A DNA stretch of 64,000 bases from Aurelia coerulea (lineage: Eukaryota; Cnidaria; Scyphozoa; Semaeostomeae; Ulmaridae), in contig CM076953.1 of the NCBI GenBank assembly GCA_039566865.1, positions 3,410,001 through 3,474,000 of the forward strand, given 5' to 3'. Shown piece after piece: positions 47,701 to 56,580 of the stretch; the stretch's first letter is position 1, and each line of letters begins with the position of its first letter. The notes under the pieces are model-generated. The model saw only the letters and a program-made list of their open reading frames with translations, made no database searches and was not told the DNA's origin. The translations under genes and the position numbers were made by a program.

Positions 47701-50700
47701 CGAATAGACCTTTTAGCTATTCTGAAAAGAAGCAGAATCAAGCAACATTTGGCTACATTTTGTAGAATTTTTGAATGTGCACAATAGTGATAGAAGCTTT
47801 AACGCCACTCGATCGAACGTCGTGCATAAAAATGTGTAAAAATAACGCTCGATCCAGGCTCTCTTGTAGAATAGCTACAAGGTCTATTGTCCAATTTCAT
47901 ATCAGTTTGAAGCCATAACTATAATTCAATTCAATGCAGAAAATTGAGACTTATGCAGTCAGTCTACTTCTCTAGTTGGTCTTTCAAAAACTTTCAGCTT
48001 CTCTGAGTTAGACAGTTGCCACCCTTTTCCAAACAATTTTTGTGAACAGTAACACAGTTAACTGTAATAAAAATCTTTACTTTTTCAGGCCCTGGTAGCC
48101 AACAGAGCTACCAACCAAGACCAACACAGCCAAGGTATTCATCCTCCTCAAACTACATGCCACAGGGACTACACAATGCAAGTTATAGTCAAAATGAAAC
48201 TGCAATGCCCCAGGGCAATCCTCAATCAACTTTCCAGCAAGGTGGCCAAAATAACATGCCTGGCTCTACAGGGCCTTATCCACAGAATACGGGACAGGAG
48301 AAGGGAGCGCCTGCAAGCTCTGTCTTCGGAACGAACCCGGATCAAACGCTAAACCCGACAACACGTCATAATTTCGAAGCCGCTACAACAATATCCAGTT
48401 CTCAACATGAAGTAATTCAAGGCCTCGTCAAGAGCGTTTTATCTGAGATGTTTACAGCATTGCGTGCGCAGAGAAACGAGTCGCTTGCTGACAGTAAGCT
48501 GAACATGCAATTGCCAGGGAAAGTGATTGACAAGGAGCCAATTGAAAATGTCAGTTCTTCACTAACTAAAGCTTGGAAGAATGAAAAAGGAGTGCAGAAA
48601 CTTAATTCTTTGCTTGGGATATTGGACAGATATAAAGGATCTTCTTTGGGACGAAATTTATCGGACGCTGACTCGAACGGCACACGAGCTGATGACATGG
48701 TTAGCGATGTTCTGAAAGTTTTACGAGATATTTTATCGACGAGTAAAACTGACGATAAAACGAAAGAGTTTAAATTACGAGTGGCGAAACTTGTGGAGGA
48801 TAGTTCAAATGAAACGAGAAACTTGACACAAAAATTATTCGATGACTTGCAGTTCGGGGGAGATGCGAATCGAACGAGTGCTGTGATTAATGATGCAGTA
48901 TCACTGATTAGTGCTATATTCCAAGATGATTCTCAAAAAAAGAAAAGTACTGGACCGCCTGAGCCCAAGGAAGGGGGTAAGTTTATTTTTATGATTAGAC
49001 ATTCTGGAAGCTTGGTTTATGTTGCAGTGAGCTGTCGTTTAACCATTTAGCTGAAATCTGATCTCGATGCTTTAAAAACGAAACAGATTTTCCAAATTTA
49101 AGAAATCTTTTGAATGCAGTGAAAATGCTAACCTACGAGAATTTTGCAAGAAGAAAATGTTCTTTTTCGTTGGTATTTCGAAACTGATTGACTGTGATTT
49201 CAAAACATTTTGCTCCATTATCTGATACGACGATATCTTTATTTGCGTATTTCACTTGTGTGTAGGATCTATCTGTTTCTCATTTCTAAAACTGACATCT
49301 TGTCACCAGCTCCTGTAATACCTAACCATCTGTTGTTGGCGTTTCTCATTTTGTTTCGTTCCTTGCTCCTGTTCTCTACTTACTGTTTCTTTCTCATTCC
49401 CGTTTTAAGTAATCAGCAAATCCTTAAATTTCTCTCCCTCTCCACAAGCAAGGCTCCTAGTTTCTCGCTTCTGTAGACTAGAATTCCGTCTCGGACTCTC
49501 ATGACGTTAATGTTTCTCTTAGTGCCTGTGGGACAAGTTGGAATTATTCTTAGACGTCCAGATGGAACCTTAGTGATTCCAAACCCAGGTGATGCGGGCA
49601 TCCAGATGCAATCCAGTCCGGAAAGTATGATACGCACATGGAGCAACGCAAGTCAAATTGAAACAGTCAGAATCGAGCATACAAAAGTCAGTCCAGTGAA
49701 TGTTCAAAATGCCGGACCACAGTCTGCGATAAAGGATATAGACCGGACTTTGGGAAATGGCAAACCAACCCAGCCAGGGATTGAGAAGAAATTGGTAGGG
49801 CAAGCAGGGAAGACAAAAGGCGAGGAAGGAGGCAGCGATATTGAGATTGAGGTTGAGCGATCTGGTGATGGAAAGGAAAAAGATTTCAATGACGTAGATT
49901 TCAATAATGGCGGAAAAGTGAGGCCTGGCCTAGCTCAGCAAGAGGATCGAAACGGCGTTGGATCAATATTGAATATGAGGACAGTTGAAAATGGTGGATA
50001 TGTAGATAGGAACGGGAAACCTGGAATAAAGTATCACAGTCTTGGCCCGGTGAGTAGCAAATTTTCAGGGAGCGATAAACAAGGTTTGAGGACTTTGGAA
50101 ATCGGTGATCTTGAAAGTGGGAATCCAGATCAAGATTTAAACCCGGCTGTTAAGCATAAAATAACGAATAATGGTAATGGGAAACCAGATCACGGGCATC
50201 AGAGAACAGATCAAGCTAATCGAAAGTCAGATTCAGAGATTGGTTCAGACGATGACAAAATCGATGTTACTGTGTTCTTTGATAATAATGATAACGACAA
50301 ATTTATGAATGAAGTAAAGGAAATGAAAGAAAAAGATGGAAGCGAAAAAAATGAAAATTCAAATAAGCATGGAGTTAACAATATCAAAGGTTTAGGGGAT
50401 TATTCTGTGCAAAAAGGGAATAAAAAATCATCCAGAAAGGGGAGTTTTGCTCATAAACAGTACGTCCCGCGCATGCCGTCCGTAGCAGTGATACAACCGG
50501 ATAAGGAAGATGAAGAGGCCGACGAAAGCGATGAAGCACCAGATGAAGATTCAGCCCGATCGAAAGGTGAGATACCGGACAGTGATACGGACGATAATGA
50601 AGATGATGATGAAACATCGACGCCCGGGATGTACGACATGAGAGAATCCTTGCCGTTCTATTCGGTTCCTGTTGCTGATCAACACGGGTTTAGTCTTCTT

Positions 50701-52128
50701 GCACCGGTTTACGACCCGTTTCAGGATTCTTCCTATTCACAAGGTTTTGATTTGATGAACGCTATGGAGCAAGGACGGCTGGTGGAGGATTCAAACGACT
50801 ATTATGAACCGCAGAATTATCGACATGAATGGAAACGTTCGACGATTCCGGATGTGTTGCCACCTATGCGGAAATTCTTGGTTCCAAACAGGCTACATAA
50901 ACAACCATACGAACACAACTCGAATATTGCATTGCTACGCACAAGAAGGAGCGATCCGGTTAAAAATTCTCCCCACCCATTCTGGCAGACCTCTTCGCTT
51001 TCGAGATTTCAAACGAAGACAAGACGAGCAGCAAATGTGGAGACGGCAAGACAAAGATTTGCCAATTTGGTTCGTTCAGTTCACGAAAGACCAGCGACTG
51101 GACAAAGCCTCTTAGGCCTTGAAAATAGCCCAATCGCGAGATTGTTGGGGCAGAAAGATTTTGCAAGCACTCACAGGAATCTTGAGAATGTGAAGAATCG
51201 AAGACGACGCTCTGTGTTAGATGCTGAAGAAGCGACCAGCAGAAGAACAGGTGAAGGTTCGGAGCGTTTAACGAAAAGACCTCGTCGTAGACGCTCCATT
51301 ATCGAGGCCAAAGAAGCCACCGATACTTCGAAAGAAACACATGCCAACAATTTGTCGAATGCCACTGTCCATCGAGAGAAACGAGACAAAATAATTGATG
51401 ATTATGATGATGATGGGACTGACGATGATTTTGAAAATGAGCCTCATGTTGTGAAACGATCAGCGATTTTCAGCGAGTTAGGCCCTTCGCAAACGCCGAA
51501 GATTGTTCGTGTTGTTGACGATGATGAGGAACAAGACGAGCATCAGAGTCAGAATTCACGAGAACTGCGAACAAAGAGGGAAAGTGACGAAGACTACGAC
51601 GACAATTTTGAAGGTGATCGGAATAACTCGCCGCATAAACGAAAAATATCCTCACTTGAGGATGCACTTCGTACAAAGCTGTTGTCGATGAAGACGCAAA
51701 GCAAGTCTGTGTTGAAGCTTTTGAAACGAGTGCACGAGGATATCTCGTCAGGAAATACAGACGATTTATTCCAGTTGGAAGCAGAGATCGCGAAGATCGA
51801 AAAACGGGAAAATGGCAAAAGGAAATTGGAATCGGATGATGAAACTTCGGAACGAAAATCAAAGAAGCCAAAGAACATTAAGAAACAGAGCAATCGAAGG
51901 CACGAAAGTGGCCAAAGAGAGAAACTCAAAACAAAATCAATAACGCCTAAAATTAGGCCTAAAAGCACGCGAAGTAGTAATAATGACAGTAACGAAGAGA
52001 ACGAGGACGATGTAACAGAAGCTCAAGAAAAGTTAGCTTATAAACAAAATCCAGATGAATATCTTAGATATGGGACTGGGAATACTGGGGTTTTAGAATC
52101 GTGGACATTAGTATTTTATGGAACGTGA
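29751..52128 (+). CDS. Furin/PCSK-type proprotein convertase with giant C-terminal extension
   Basis: Predicted exons: 29751-29942, 33125-33229, 33928-34056, 34945-35091, 35870-35943, 36606-36694, 37268-37440, 38482-38703, 40087-40187, 40562-40783, 42966-43182, 45408-45681, 46750-47019, 48089-48976, 49523-52128; 1,902 residues. Signal peptide about 1-25. The prodomain runs to R114, with an internal basic site (RRKRR, 82-86) and the maturation site RDKR|S (111-114). The S8 domain shows Asp177 (ILDDG), His217 (HGTKCAG), oxyanion Asn318 (ATGNGG) and Ser394 ([11 protein letters not shown]). The P domain spans about 470-600; the furin RGD is RGH here. It is a Ca-dependent secretory-pathway serine protease that cuts after paired basic residues. 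Family members usually have 600-1,000 residues with Cys-rich or TM tails; here an extension of about 1,300 residues follows and no TM helix is seen. Exons 2 and 13 have weaker acceptors (atgatag, ttaatag) but keep family sequence or frame. All catalytic residues are intact, so it is likely active. Confidence 0.9.
30456..30530. mobile_element. Internally deleted copy of the 31165 fold-back family
   Basis: The two ends gatgcaaagcaaatgattagt and atgcctatcattttctttgc, which lie about 1.2 kb apart in 31165-32402, are joined here with about 30 bp between them. Confidence 0.65.
31165..32402. mobile_element. Fold-back element, about 400-bp arms
   Basis: The left arm (31165-31580: gatgcaaagcaaatgattagt, ggtaactctgctttccgctc, gcaggaaat/gattt tract) is mirrored by the right arm (31985-32402: agcggaaagcagagttacc, catcattttctttgcat). 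Both strands of each arm give short spurious frames. No transposase. Confidence 0.8.
33410..33675. mobile_element. Half-copy of the 'ccgggtgcgcc' MITE family
   Basis: Matches the right half of 45989-46595 (aaatcaccac, tttgtccattcatgt, gtacgatttattgtggcctg, ttggcgcacccggt). The left terminal repeat is not present. It lies in convertase intron 2. Confidence 0.7.
34255..34470 (-). mobile_element. 5S-rRNA-derived SINE
   Basis: On the minus strand, gtgagtggccaagcggctta is followed by tgaagttaagctcag and, 44 bp from aagttaagc to its end, aaatgggtgacc. This is the spacing of the internal promoter of 5S rRNA (box A AAGCTAAGC to box C TGGGAGACC). The 3' part (ttaaattagcttcaagtagct) recurs in the repeat at about 16600-16920. 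It is too diverged for a working 5S gene. In convertase intron 3. Confidence 0.65.
34684..34860. mobile_element. About 180-bp 'tagaccttttagctattct' MITE copy
   Basis: Left end agaccttttagctattctac; right end near agatagctaaacagtcc. Related copies are at 45068-45250, 47705-47885, 3345-3465 (partial) and 63115-63285 (partial). In convertase intron 3. Confidence 0.6.
35206..35813. mobile_element. Complete mariner-like MITE, 'cagggtgtcccaaaa' ends
   Basis: ta-cagggtgtcccaaaaaaaat at left and ttttttgggacaccct-cta at right, TA-flanked, with long inner complementary arms (gaaaccagcggtc / gaccgctggtttc). It fills most of convertase intron 4 and serves as the reference for 13989 and 23321. Confidence 0.85.
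36205..36425. repeat. Short inverted repeat in convertase intron 5
   Basis: cactgaggcctttcggactt, gtgtcctcatcagagcatgatt is mirrored by aatcatgctctgacgagggc, acgagtctcaaaggcctta. Confidence 0.75.
36895..37235 (-). repeat. Third copy of the 'gggcactt' repeat with nested hairpin
   Basis: The outer sequence matches the 3005 and 17450 copies in reverse (ccccttaggattttgca .. aagatgctt). It is interrupted by an inverted element with ends aaagggaatcgacatag and tatgtctattcccttt (37028-37206). In convertase intron 6. Confidence 0.6.
38047..38145 (+). repeat. Microsatellite (TATG)n, about 25 units
   Basis: Uninterrupted tatg tetramers in convertase intron 7. The Thr-His-Ile-Tyr repeat frame on the minus strand is an artefact. 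Confidence 0.95.
39483..40050. mobile_element. MITE, 'ccgggtgacccagaaaaaag' ends
   Basis: Left accgggtgacccagaaaaaa and right ttttttctgggtcacccgg-ta are inverted. The arms continue with cgcaatctgttacag / ctgttatagaaaa-type complementarity. In convertase intron 8, ending 37 bp before exon 9. Confidence 0.8.
40868..42092. repeat. Large inverted repeat, about 525-bp arms, in convertase intron 10
   Basis: The left arm 40868-41402 (ttccaaatctttaaaaggct .. aaagatttggaacctatg) is reverse-complementary along its length to 41571-42092. A related palindromic copy lies at 43255-43750. The arm also contains ctaccgttgga and its complement, so each arm is itself partly palindromic. Confidence 0.8.
42596..42938. 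repeat. GC-richer inverted repeat in convertase intron 10
   Basis: gctgctctccatattcagcg then ttttgag (42597) is mirrored by ctcaaaacgctgg then atatggagagcagcc (to about 42938). It ends 27 bp before exon 11. Confidence 0.8.
43200..44232. repeat. Composite element with 'ccccgtttac..' ends in convertase intron 11
   Basis: The outer ends tagtccccgtttacgcgg (43205) and ctacagtgtaaatggggtct (44212-44231) are imperfectly inverted. Repeated aattcgtacgg/ccgtacgaat blocks and the inner palindrome 43255-43750 lie between them. Confidence 0.6.
44335..44968. mobile_element. MITE, 'ccgggtgagtcagaaaaaag' ends
   Basis: ta-ccgggtgagtcagaaaaaag at left and ctcttttctgactcgcccgg-ta at right. Internal text (atcctcccaagagg, caggggga) recurs without terminal repeats at 52290-52650. 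In convertase intron 11. Confidence 0.8.
45068..45250. mobile_element. About 180-bp 'tagaccttttagctatt' MITE
   Basis: Ends aatagaccttttagctatta and agaatagctaaaagatcat are inverted, and the interior gtttgtgaac-type text is shared with 47705-47885. Convertase intron 11. Confidence 0.75.
45989..46595. mobile_element. Complete MITE, 'ccgggtgcgccaaaataaac' ends
   Basis: ta-ccgggtgcgccaaaataaac at left and gtttattttggcgcacccgg-ta at right, with long complementary arms. Reference copy for 33410-33675 and 21965-22232. Fills most of convertase intron 12. Confidence 0.85.
47005..47430 (+). repeat. Direct duplication of the exon 13 / intron 13 boundary
   Basis: A block of about 125 bp starting at the exon 13 donor (gcttgagttaatattttctt, aacagccaagatttactct, gctagatctcga) occurs at 47023-47150 and again at 47298-47425. 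The upstream exon text aacaaataaaca is also echoed before the second copy. The second copy reads aacatggcagg where the first has the splice donor aacaaggtaag, so it is not a duplicate exon end. Confidence 0.8.
47705..47885. mobile_element. About 180-bp 'tagaccttttagctatt' MITE, complete copy
   Basis: aatagaccttttagctattc at left and gaatagctacaaggtctatt at right. Convertase intron 13. Confidence 0.8.
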
Positions 52129-52196
52129 TTGGTCAGTGGCTCTTTAATAGCATAATCCAAACTGAGTTGCGATCAAGTTTGCTATGGGCTGAGTCA

Positions 52197-52202
52197 AATA
52201 AA
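52197..52202 (+). promoter_or_regulatory. Putative poly(A) signal of the convertase gene
   Basis: AATAAA lies 69 bp after the stop codon at 52126-52128. It is the first canonical hexamer downstream. Confidence 0.55.
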
Positions 52203-52289
52203 GCTCCCTGGTTATCAAGACAACGACATCAGCAAATATATAATGTAATGGTAGACATGTTCAAATCTATTTTAAAATGTTCCTGACTG

Positions 52290-54840
52290 AAATCGGTCGC
52301 TCTGTTCTGAAATTTCAACGGATTTTCTCGATAAAGCCTCCTTAAGAAACCTTCAAAACGTGCCCAGAATCACGAACAAATTTTCCTAACATTTATGATT
52401 TAAACCGGCCCTACAGCAATGACTTTTGCACGCTTTAGCACGTGCTGTCCTCTTGGGGGGATGAACAAGTCTTTCCCCTGGTATGAATAACCTATTCAGG
52501 GGGACTTTATTCTCCCAAGAGGATAAAATACATGAATACATGTTAGTGTCATTAGGAAGGAAAACCAAATAAATTTTGCTTATCGTTTTCAATGGATTTT
52601 GCAGGTTTTTGGAAGGGATTATCTACGGGATTATAGCAGTCACCCAATACTATTGTAGACTTACAACTTTGAGTCCTAACAGTCGCTACCACCCAGCCAC
52701 CCTCCTCGCGCACACTACTGGTATGAGCGAGAAGTGGGGTGGGTGGTAGCGATTACTAAGACTCAACGTAATAAGTCTAATACTACTGGCCATTTGACGG
52801 TTTTACCGTGTTGGTTAAGTACTGTATAGTTTGCCAGCAGGACTGCTTAAGCCAGAATGTAATCTTGTTGCCCAGAAATATCAGATTGAATTGCTGTGCA
52901 TGACTAAAATTTGAGAGACATTTTGGCGTGTTTTCTGTCATTTACAAGGATATTTCACAAAACTCCCAATGTCGGTTTGCTCTTTATTTTTGTGGGAAAT
53001 TTCACACCCATTCTAAAACATACACCTGAGTTCAAATTTCAAATGCCTTGTTTGAACTGCCTCAAGATTTGTCATATGTCATTGCTGTGTTTAATTCAGC
53101 AGAAGAGCGTCCTTCTCTGAAGTTTTTTTTCTAGACAAGAGAAAGCACACTCCTTCGTAAAGCAGCTCAATACAGTTAGGCTGCGTGCAAACTCAAGGCT
53201 AAATACAGTGCAATGCCAGTTCTTCGGAGTGCTATATCTGCTCATAGCTCTCAAATATATTTAACAATAAACTTGCGATTTAACCTTCAGTTCTTAAAAT
53301 CTGCATTATTTGCGACGAATGTTTCCCTACCTTAAGAAAACGCGATGATAGAACTGTAAAGTTTCGAATTTTTGTCTGAACTTTCTTGTAATCGATTTCG
53401 TTTTTAACGCAGTATATGATGCAAAAGTATTCAGTTAGTTTAATCTCCTGTATGTTATTTAGGTTACTGTGTGAAAATGTCGAGAATTTCTGAACCTAAT
53501 ATTGATGCTGCAGAAGACTTTTCAGGAAGTTTTATCTGAGTTTGAAATTATTTAGATATGGTCGAAGAAATTCGAAGATAATGTCCTGTGTTGGAAAGAA
53601 TTTCAAGCATACTTTTTACGTTTTTATAAAGTTCTAGCTCTATCTCCAATTTCTGAAATAACTGGTTTTTGGATGAAAAATGAAAATTTCAGAGACGTTT
53701 TAATTGGTCTAGCATTAACCTCACTCGTTTGTGTTTCTAGTAACTTTTGTGTTTGCTGTTGTCAATTTTTAGGTATGAACTGTACAGAATCTGCAAAATT
53801 TAGGGATGAATAGCAGAAAATTGTGCCAAAATGTATGCCAAGCTGAAACACGATGTCAATTCGACTTTGTAAATGTTATCAGGTTATCCGTTCATTGTGA
53901 AACCATGGGTTATTAGACACCGCAGTTATGTTTCAGCATATACCGGGTGTCTCAGAAAAAAGTACCCCCTTTTGACTGGAAATAGGAACCAAGTAATAAG
54001 ATATCATTGCTCCCCGACTTCACAGCTAAATTTATCAATGTTCAACTTAGATGCACGTACCTTGCATTTAGAAATCGGCCACCAAACACCGGAGATACAG
54101 GTTCGCAAAGTCAAAATTTACAGTGCACCCAAAACCAGAGGTTTTGAAAAAGGGCCTAGTCATGATTTGTATCGTGGACATTTTCCAAAGTACCTGTAGA
54201 TTTTAAGTTTCCGTGTTTTGCTTTTGAAAAGAATAAAAGATGTATGGACATGGCGCTGATTAAACAAATATAGTAAAAATGTGGTAAGAGTCATAAAATC
54301 GTGGCACATCTCCAAAATAAGCGTGCATGTGCTCTTTTTTCTCTTCTTTAATACAAAACACTTGGGATCGAATGCAATGCAAGGACCGTTTCCTCAAAAG
54401 AAAAGTCACTGCAAGCACAATTGAAGTTATTCAAGGTATAAATCTTTTCAAAATAAAAAGTAAAGGTCAAAGTCGAAAATTCGTTTGCAAAATGCCTGTT
54501 TGTTGTCAAGTTATGGCTAGGCCATTTCCCAAAACCTCTGGTTTCAGGCGCACTCAAATTTTGACCTTGTGAACTCATTATCTCCGGTGTTTGATGGTCG
54601 ATTTCCAAATGCAAGGTATATGCATTTAAGTTGAAGACCAACAAATGTAGCCATGAATTTAAAAAGTCCCGAAATATTATCGTTTGTTGCCTTGTTGAGT
54701 CAAAAGGGGGTACTTTTTTGAGACACCCGGTATGCTGCTAGGGGAGAAATGTATTTATTTATGCGGAGGTGCTATCGAAGTAGTAGCTCCTCCGTAGTAG
54801 TAAACGATGCTTTCTTCCGCAAAAGAATAAAGCTGTGGTA
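52290..54840. other. Intergenic region after the convertase
   Basis: Holds a copy of MITE-internal sequence at 52290-52650 (shared with 44335-44968), a hairpin at 52680-52768 (agtcgctaccaccca and complement), unremarkable AT-rich sequence 52800-53900, and a complete MITE at 53941-54732. No gene supported. Confidence 0.6.
53941..54732. mobile_element. Complete mariner-like MITE, 'ccgggtgtctcagaaaaaag' ends
   Basis: ta-ccgggtgtctcagaaaaaag at left and cttttttgagacacccgg-ta at right. The arms include aaatgcaaggtacgtgca-type complementarity. Same family as 25886-26691. Confidence 0.85.
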
Positions 54841-55151
54841 ATGTGGTAACCATTAAATCTGCTACTGGGCACCAGTTCTCTTCAATCCTGAATGCTATTT
54901 TCCCGCCTAGTTCCAGGCTTCTAAAGGCTCGGCTGCCCGATAAAACTCCATTGTTTATGAAAATTTGCCGGTGTCCTCTGCCGCCCTCGCCCTCGTGTCG
55001 TTGCGCCTTCGGCGCGGTACAAACAAAGACTTAAAAGCAATCGAGTCAACTTCAGCGGGGGTGCTTCTTTTGCTTTACATGAACCTGAACCTGTTTTAGG
55101 CCAATCTTCTGTTGTGGACTGACACTTGCATATGAAAGACGTTTAACAAAC

Positions 55152-55331
55152 ATGGAGCATTCAGAGGATATTTCAAAGTGCCTCAAAGTGAGCGTGGTCG
55201 TAGCGGAAGGCCTCATTGCTGGAAGTGGCTATTACATTTCGATGGTAGAAGTACCTGCCAGGATGCAACTTGATATGAAGACTGCTATCAGAAGCTGGAA
55301 GCCGGTTTTCAATCAAGCAAAAAGATCTATG
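55152..55331 (+). CDS. Alternative first exon (1a) of the DUF1772-like membrane protein
   Basis: ATG at 55152, 60 codons, donor gtgggt, phase 0. It encodes a hydrophobic first helix (VSVVVAEGLIAGSGYYISMV) and PARMQLDMKTA, ending AKRSM. Over the last 53 residues, 33 are identical by eye to exon 1b (57553-57735), and both end at the same phase. No copies of exons 2-3 lie between the two, so it probably splices to the shared exons at 59526 and 60566. It could instead be the orphaned first exon of a partial duplication. Confidence 0.65.
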
Positions 55332-55528
55332 GTGGGTGAGCTATACAAATAGTTTAATGTGGCATTGCCATAGAAATAGGAGGCCCCTATTTCTATGGGC
55401 ATTGCGTTCACATTTGCAATGCTTTTTGAGCGCAGCGGCGAACTTATCAAAGTAAGAATCCGGGGGTCAACTAAGAAACTTTTTAAAGGTGATTTGGATT
55501 CAGTCCTGGCCACTGTCTTGCTGCATAT

Positions 55529-55697
55529 AGACTTGTCCCAAGTCTGTTTCGTCAACTGTAATAAGTCTATCTGAAAGTATAGTACGAAATAGTATACAGT
55601 ACTACAAAAGTATACTATTTCGCTTTAGTTTACACTTTTCCCCTCCAATTTTTTGTGATGAAATTTTTTTACGAAATAGACTTGGTGCAAGTCTTTG
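55529..55697. mobile_element. Short MITE with 'agacttgtcccaagtct' ends
   Basis: agacttgtcccaagtctgtt at left and aacgaaatagacttggtgc-type text at right. A second copy is at 63441-63555 with the same gataagtctatctgaaagta core. Confidence 0.7.
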
Positions 55698-55805
55698 CGG
55701 CATATAATTCTCAAAAATTTTCCATATTTATCCTGCAAGCCTAAATTTTTCATTGATTCTGAAAGACCAATCTCCAGTACATGCCTTGTTGTACCCACAC
55801 CCCCA

Positions 55806-55854
55806 ACCTTGTCCCCAGGGCCTTTTGTCATAAAAGGCCCTGGGGACAAGGTTG
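55806..55854. repeat. Perfect hairpin
   Basis: aaccttgtccccagggcctt then ttg-tcat and aaaggccctggggacaaggtt: a stem of about 21 bp with a very short loop. Confidence 0.85.
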
Positions 55855-56163
55855 CCCACACCCCATTGTAAATGCTTCCAAACAATTCAGCCCCAGACAG
55901 GGTGCTTCACTGGCAGTGGCGGACTGGCTCCGATTTTTTCACCGGCCATGGAAAAGTTAAGGGGGCCATAAGTGGGTGTGGTCTAAATGGTGCGGGTGCG
56001 GTCATATGAGCAAAATTTGTCGCAATTCCTTGATTTCTTACCAATAGCAAAGCTAAAATCACTTTCTTTCAAAATGCGTGGCCAGGGTAAATTAAGTGGG
56101 GGTGGGCAGTACAATGAGGGGGTCTGAGGGCGAATCCCCAAGGAAAATTGTTGTGGCTACGCC

Positions 56164-56580
56164 CTTTACTTTGGCTTAGAATGCATTTCCCAATAGCATG
56201 CTTGCCTTTAGTGACAAGGAAACCTTGATCGTTTTGTGACAGTTATCCTATGAATCAGAGCACGAGGAAAATTTGTGAAGAAAGGTAATTTACTTTGGCT
56301 TAGAATGCATCCCCTAATATCATGCTTGCCTTTAGCGACAAGGAAACCTTGATCGTTTTGTGACAGTTATCCTATGAATCAGAGCACGAGGAAAATCTTT
56401 GAAGAAAGGTCCTTTACTTTGGCTTAGAATGCATCTCCTAATAAAATGCTTGCCTTTAGCTACAAGGAAACCTTGATCATTTTGTGACAGTTATCCTATG
56501 AATCAGAGCACGAGGAAAATTTTTGAAGAAAGGTCCTTTACTTTGGCTTAGAATGCATCTCCCAATATGATGCTTGCCAG
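56164..56580 (+). repeat. Tandem repeat, about 122-bp unit, 3.4 copies
   Basis: tttactttggcttagaatgc begins units near 56165, 56289, 56412 and 56535. Each contains caaggaaaccttgatc and gaatcagagcacgaggaaaa. Units are highly similar, which implies recent expansion. It lies between the two alternative first exons. Confidence 0.9.

Larger units (their letters stand above)
45408..52128 (+). other. Convertase exons 12-15: end of P domain plus disordered extension
   Basis: Residues 558-598 continue the P domain ([16 protein letters not shown]..). Next come an acidic segment, a Lys/His-rich block with six consecutive His (exon 13, about 660-720), a Gln/Asn/Pro/Gly-rich block and helical segment (exon 14), then an acidic, basic-site-rich part (exon 15). 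Exon 15 has R-x-K/R-R sites at R1510 (RTRR), R1597 and R1625 (RRRR), R1655 (REKR) and R1720 (RTKR), plus weaker KR/RR sites. The chain ends [13 protein letters not shown], like the last strand of a P domain. All three introns within the extension are phase 1, and exons 13 and 14 are multiples of three (270 and 888 nt). The reading frame stays open and codon-like across 2.6 kb, which supports real coding. Confidence 0.8.

Noticed and set aside
49501..49522. Extending the last convertase exon to the upstream ATG at 49501 as an independent 875-residue gene
   Set aside because: The stretch tgtttctcttag ending at 49522 is a good acceptor, and the phase-1 join from exon 14 gives a continuous frame. 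A separate gene would start with no signal and no promoter evidence, though it cannot be fully excluded.
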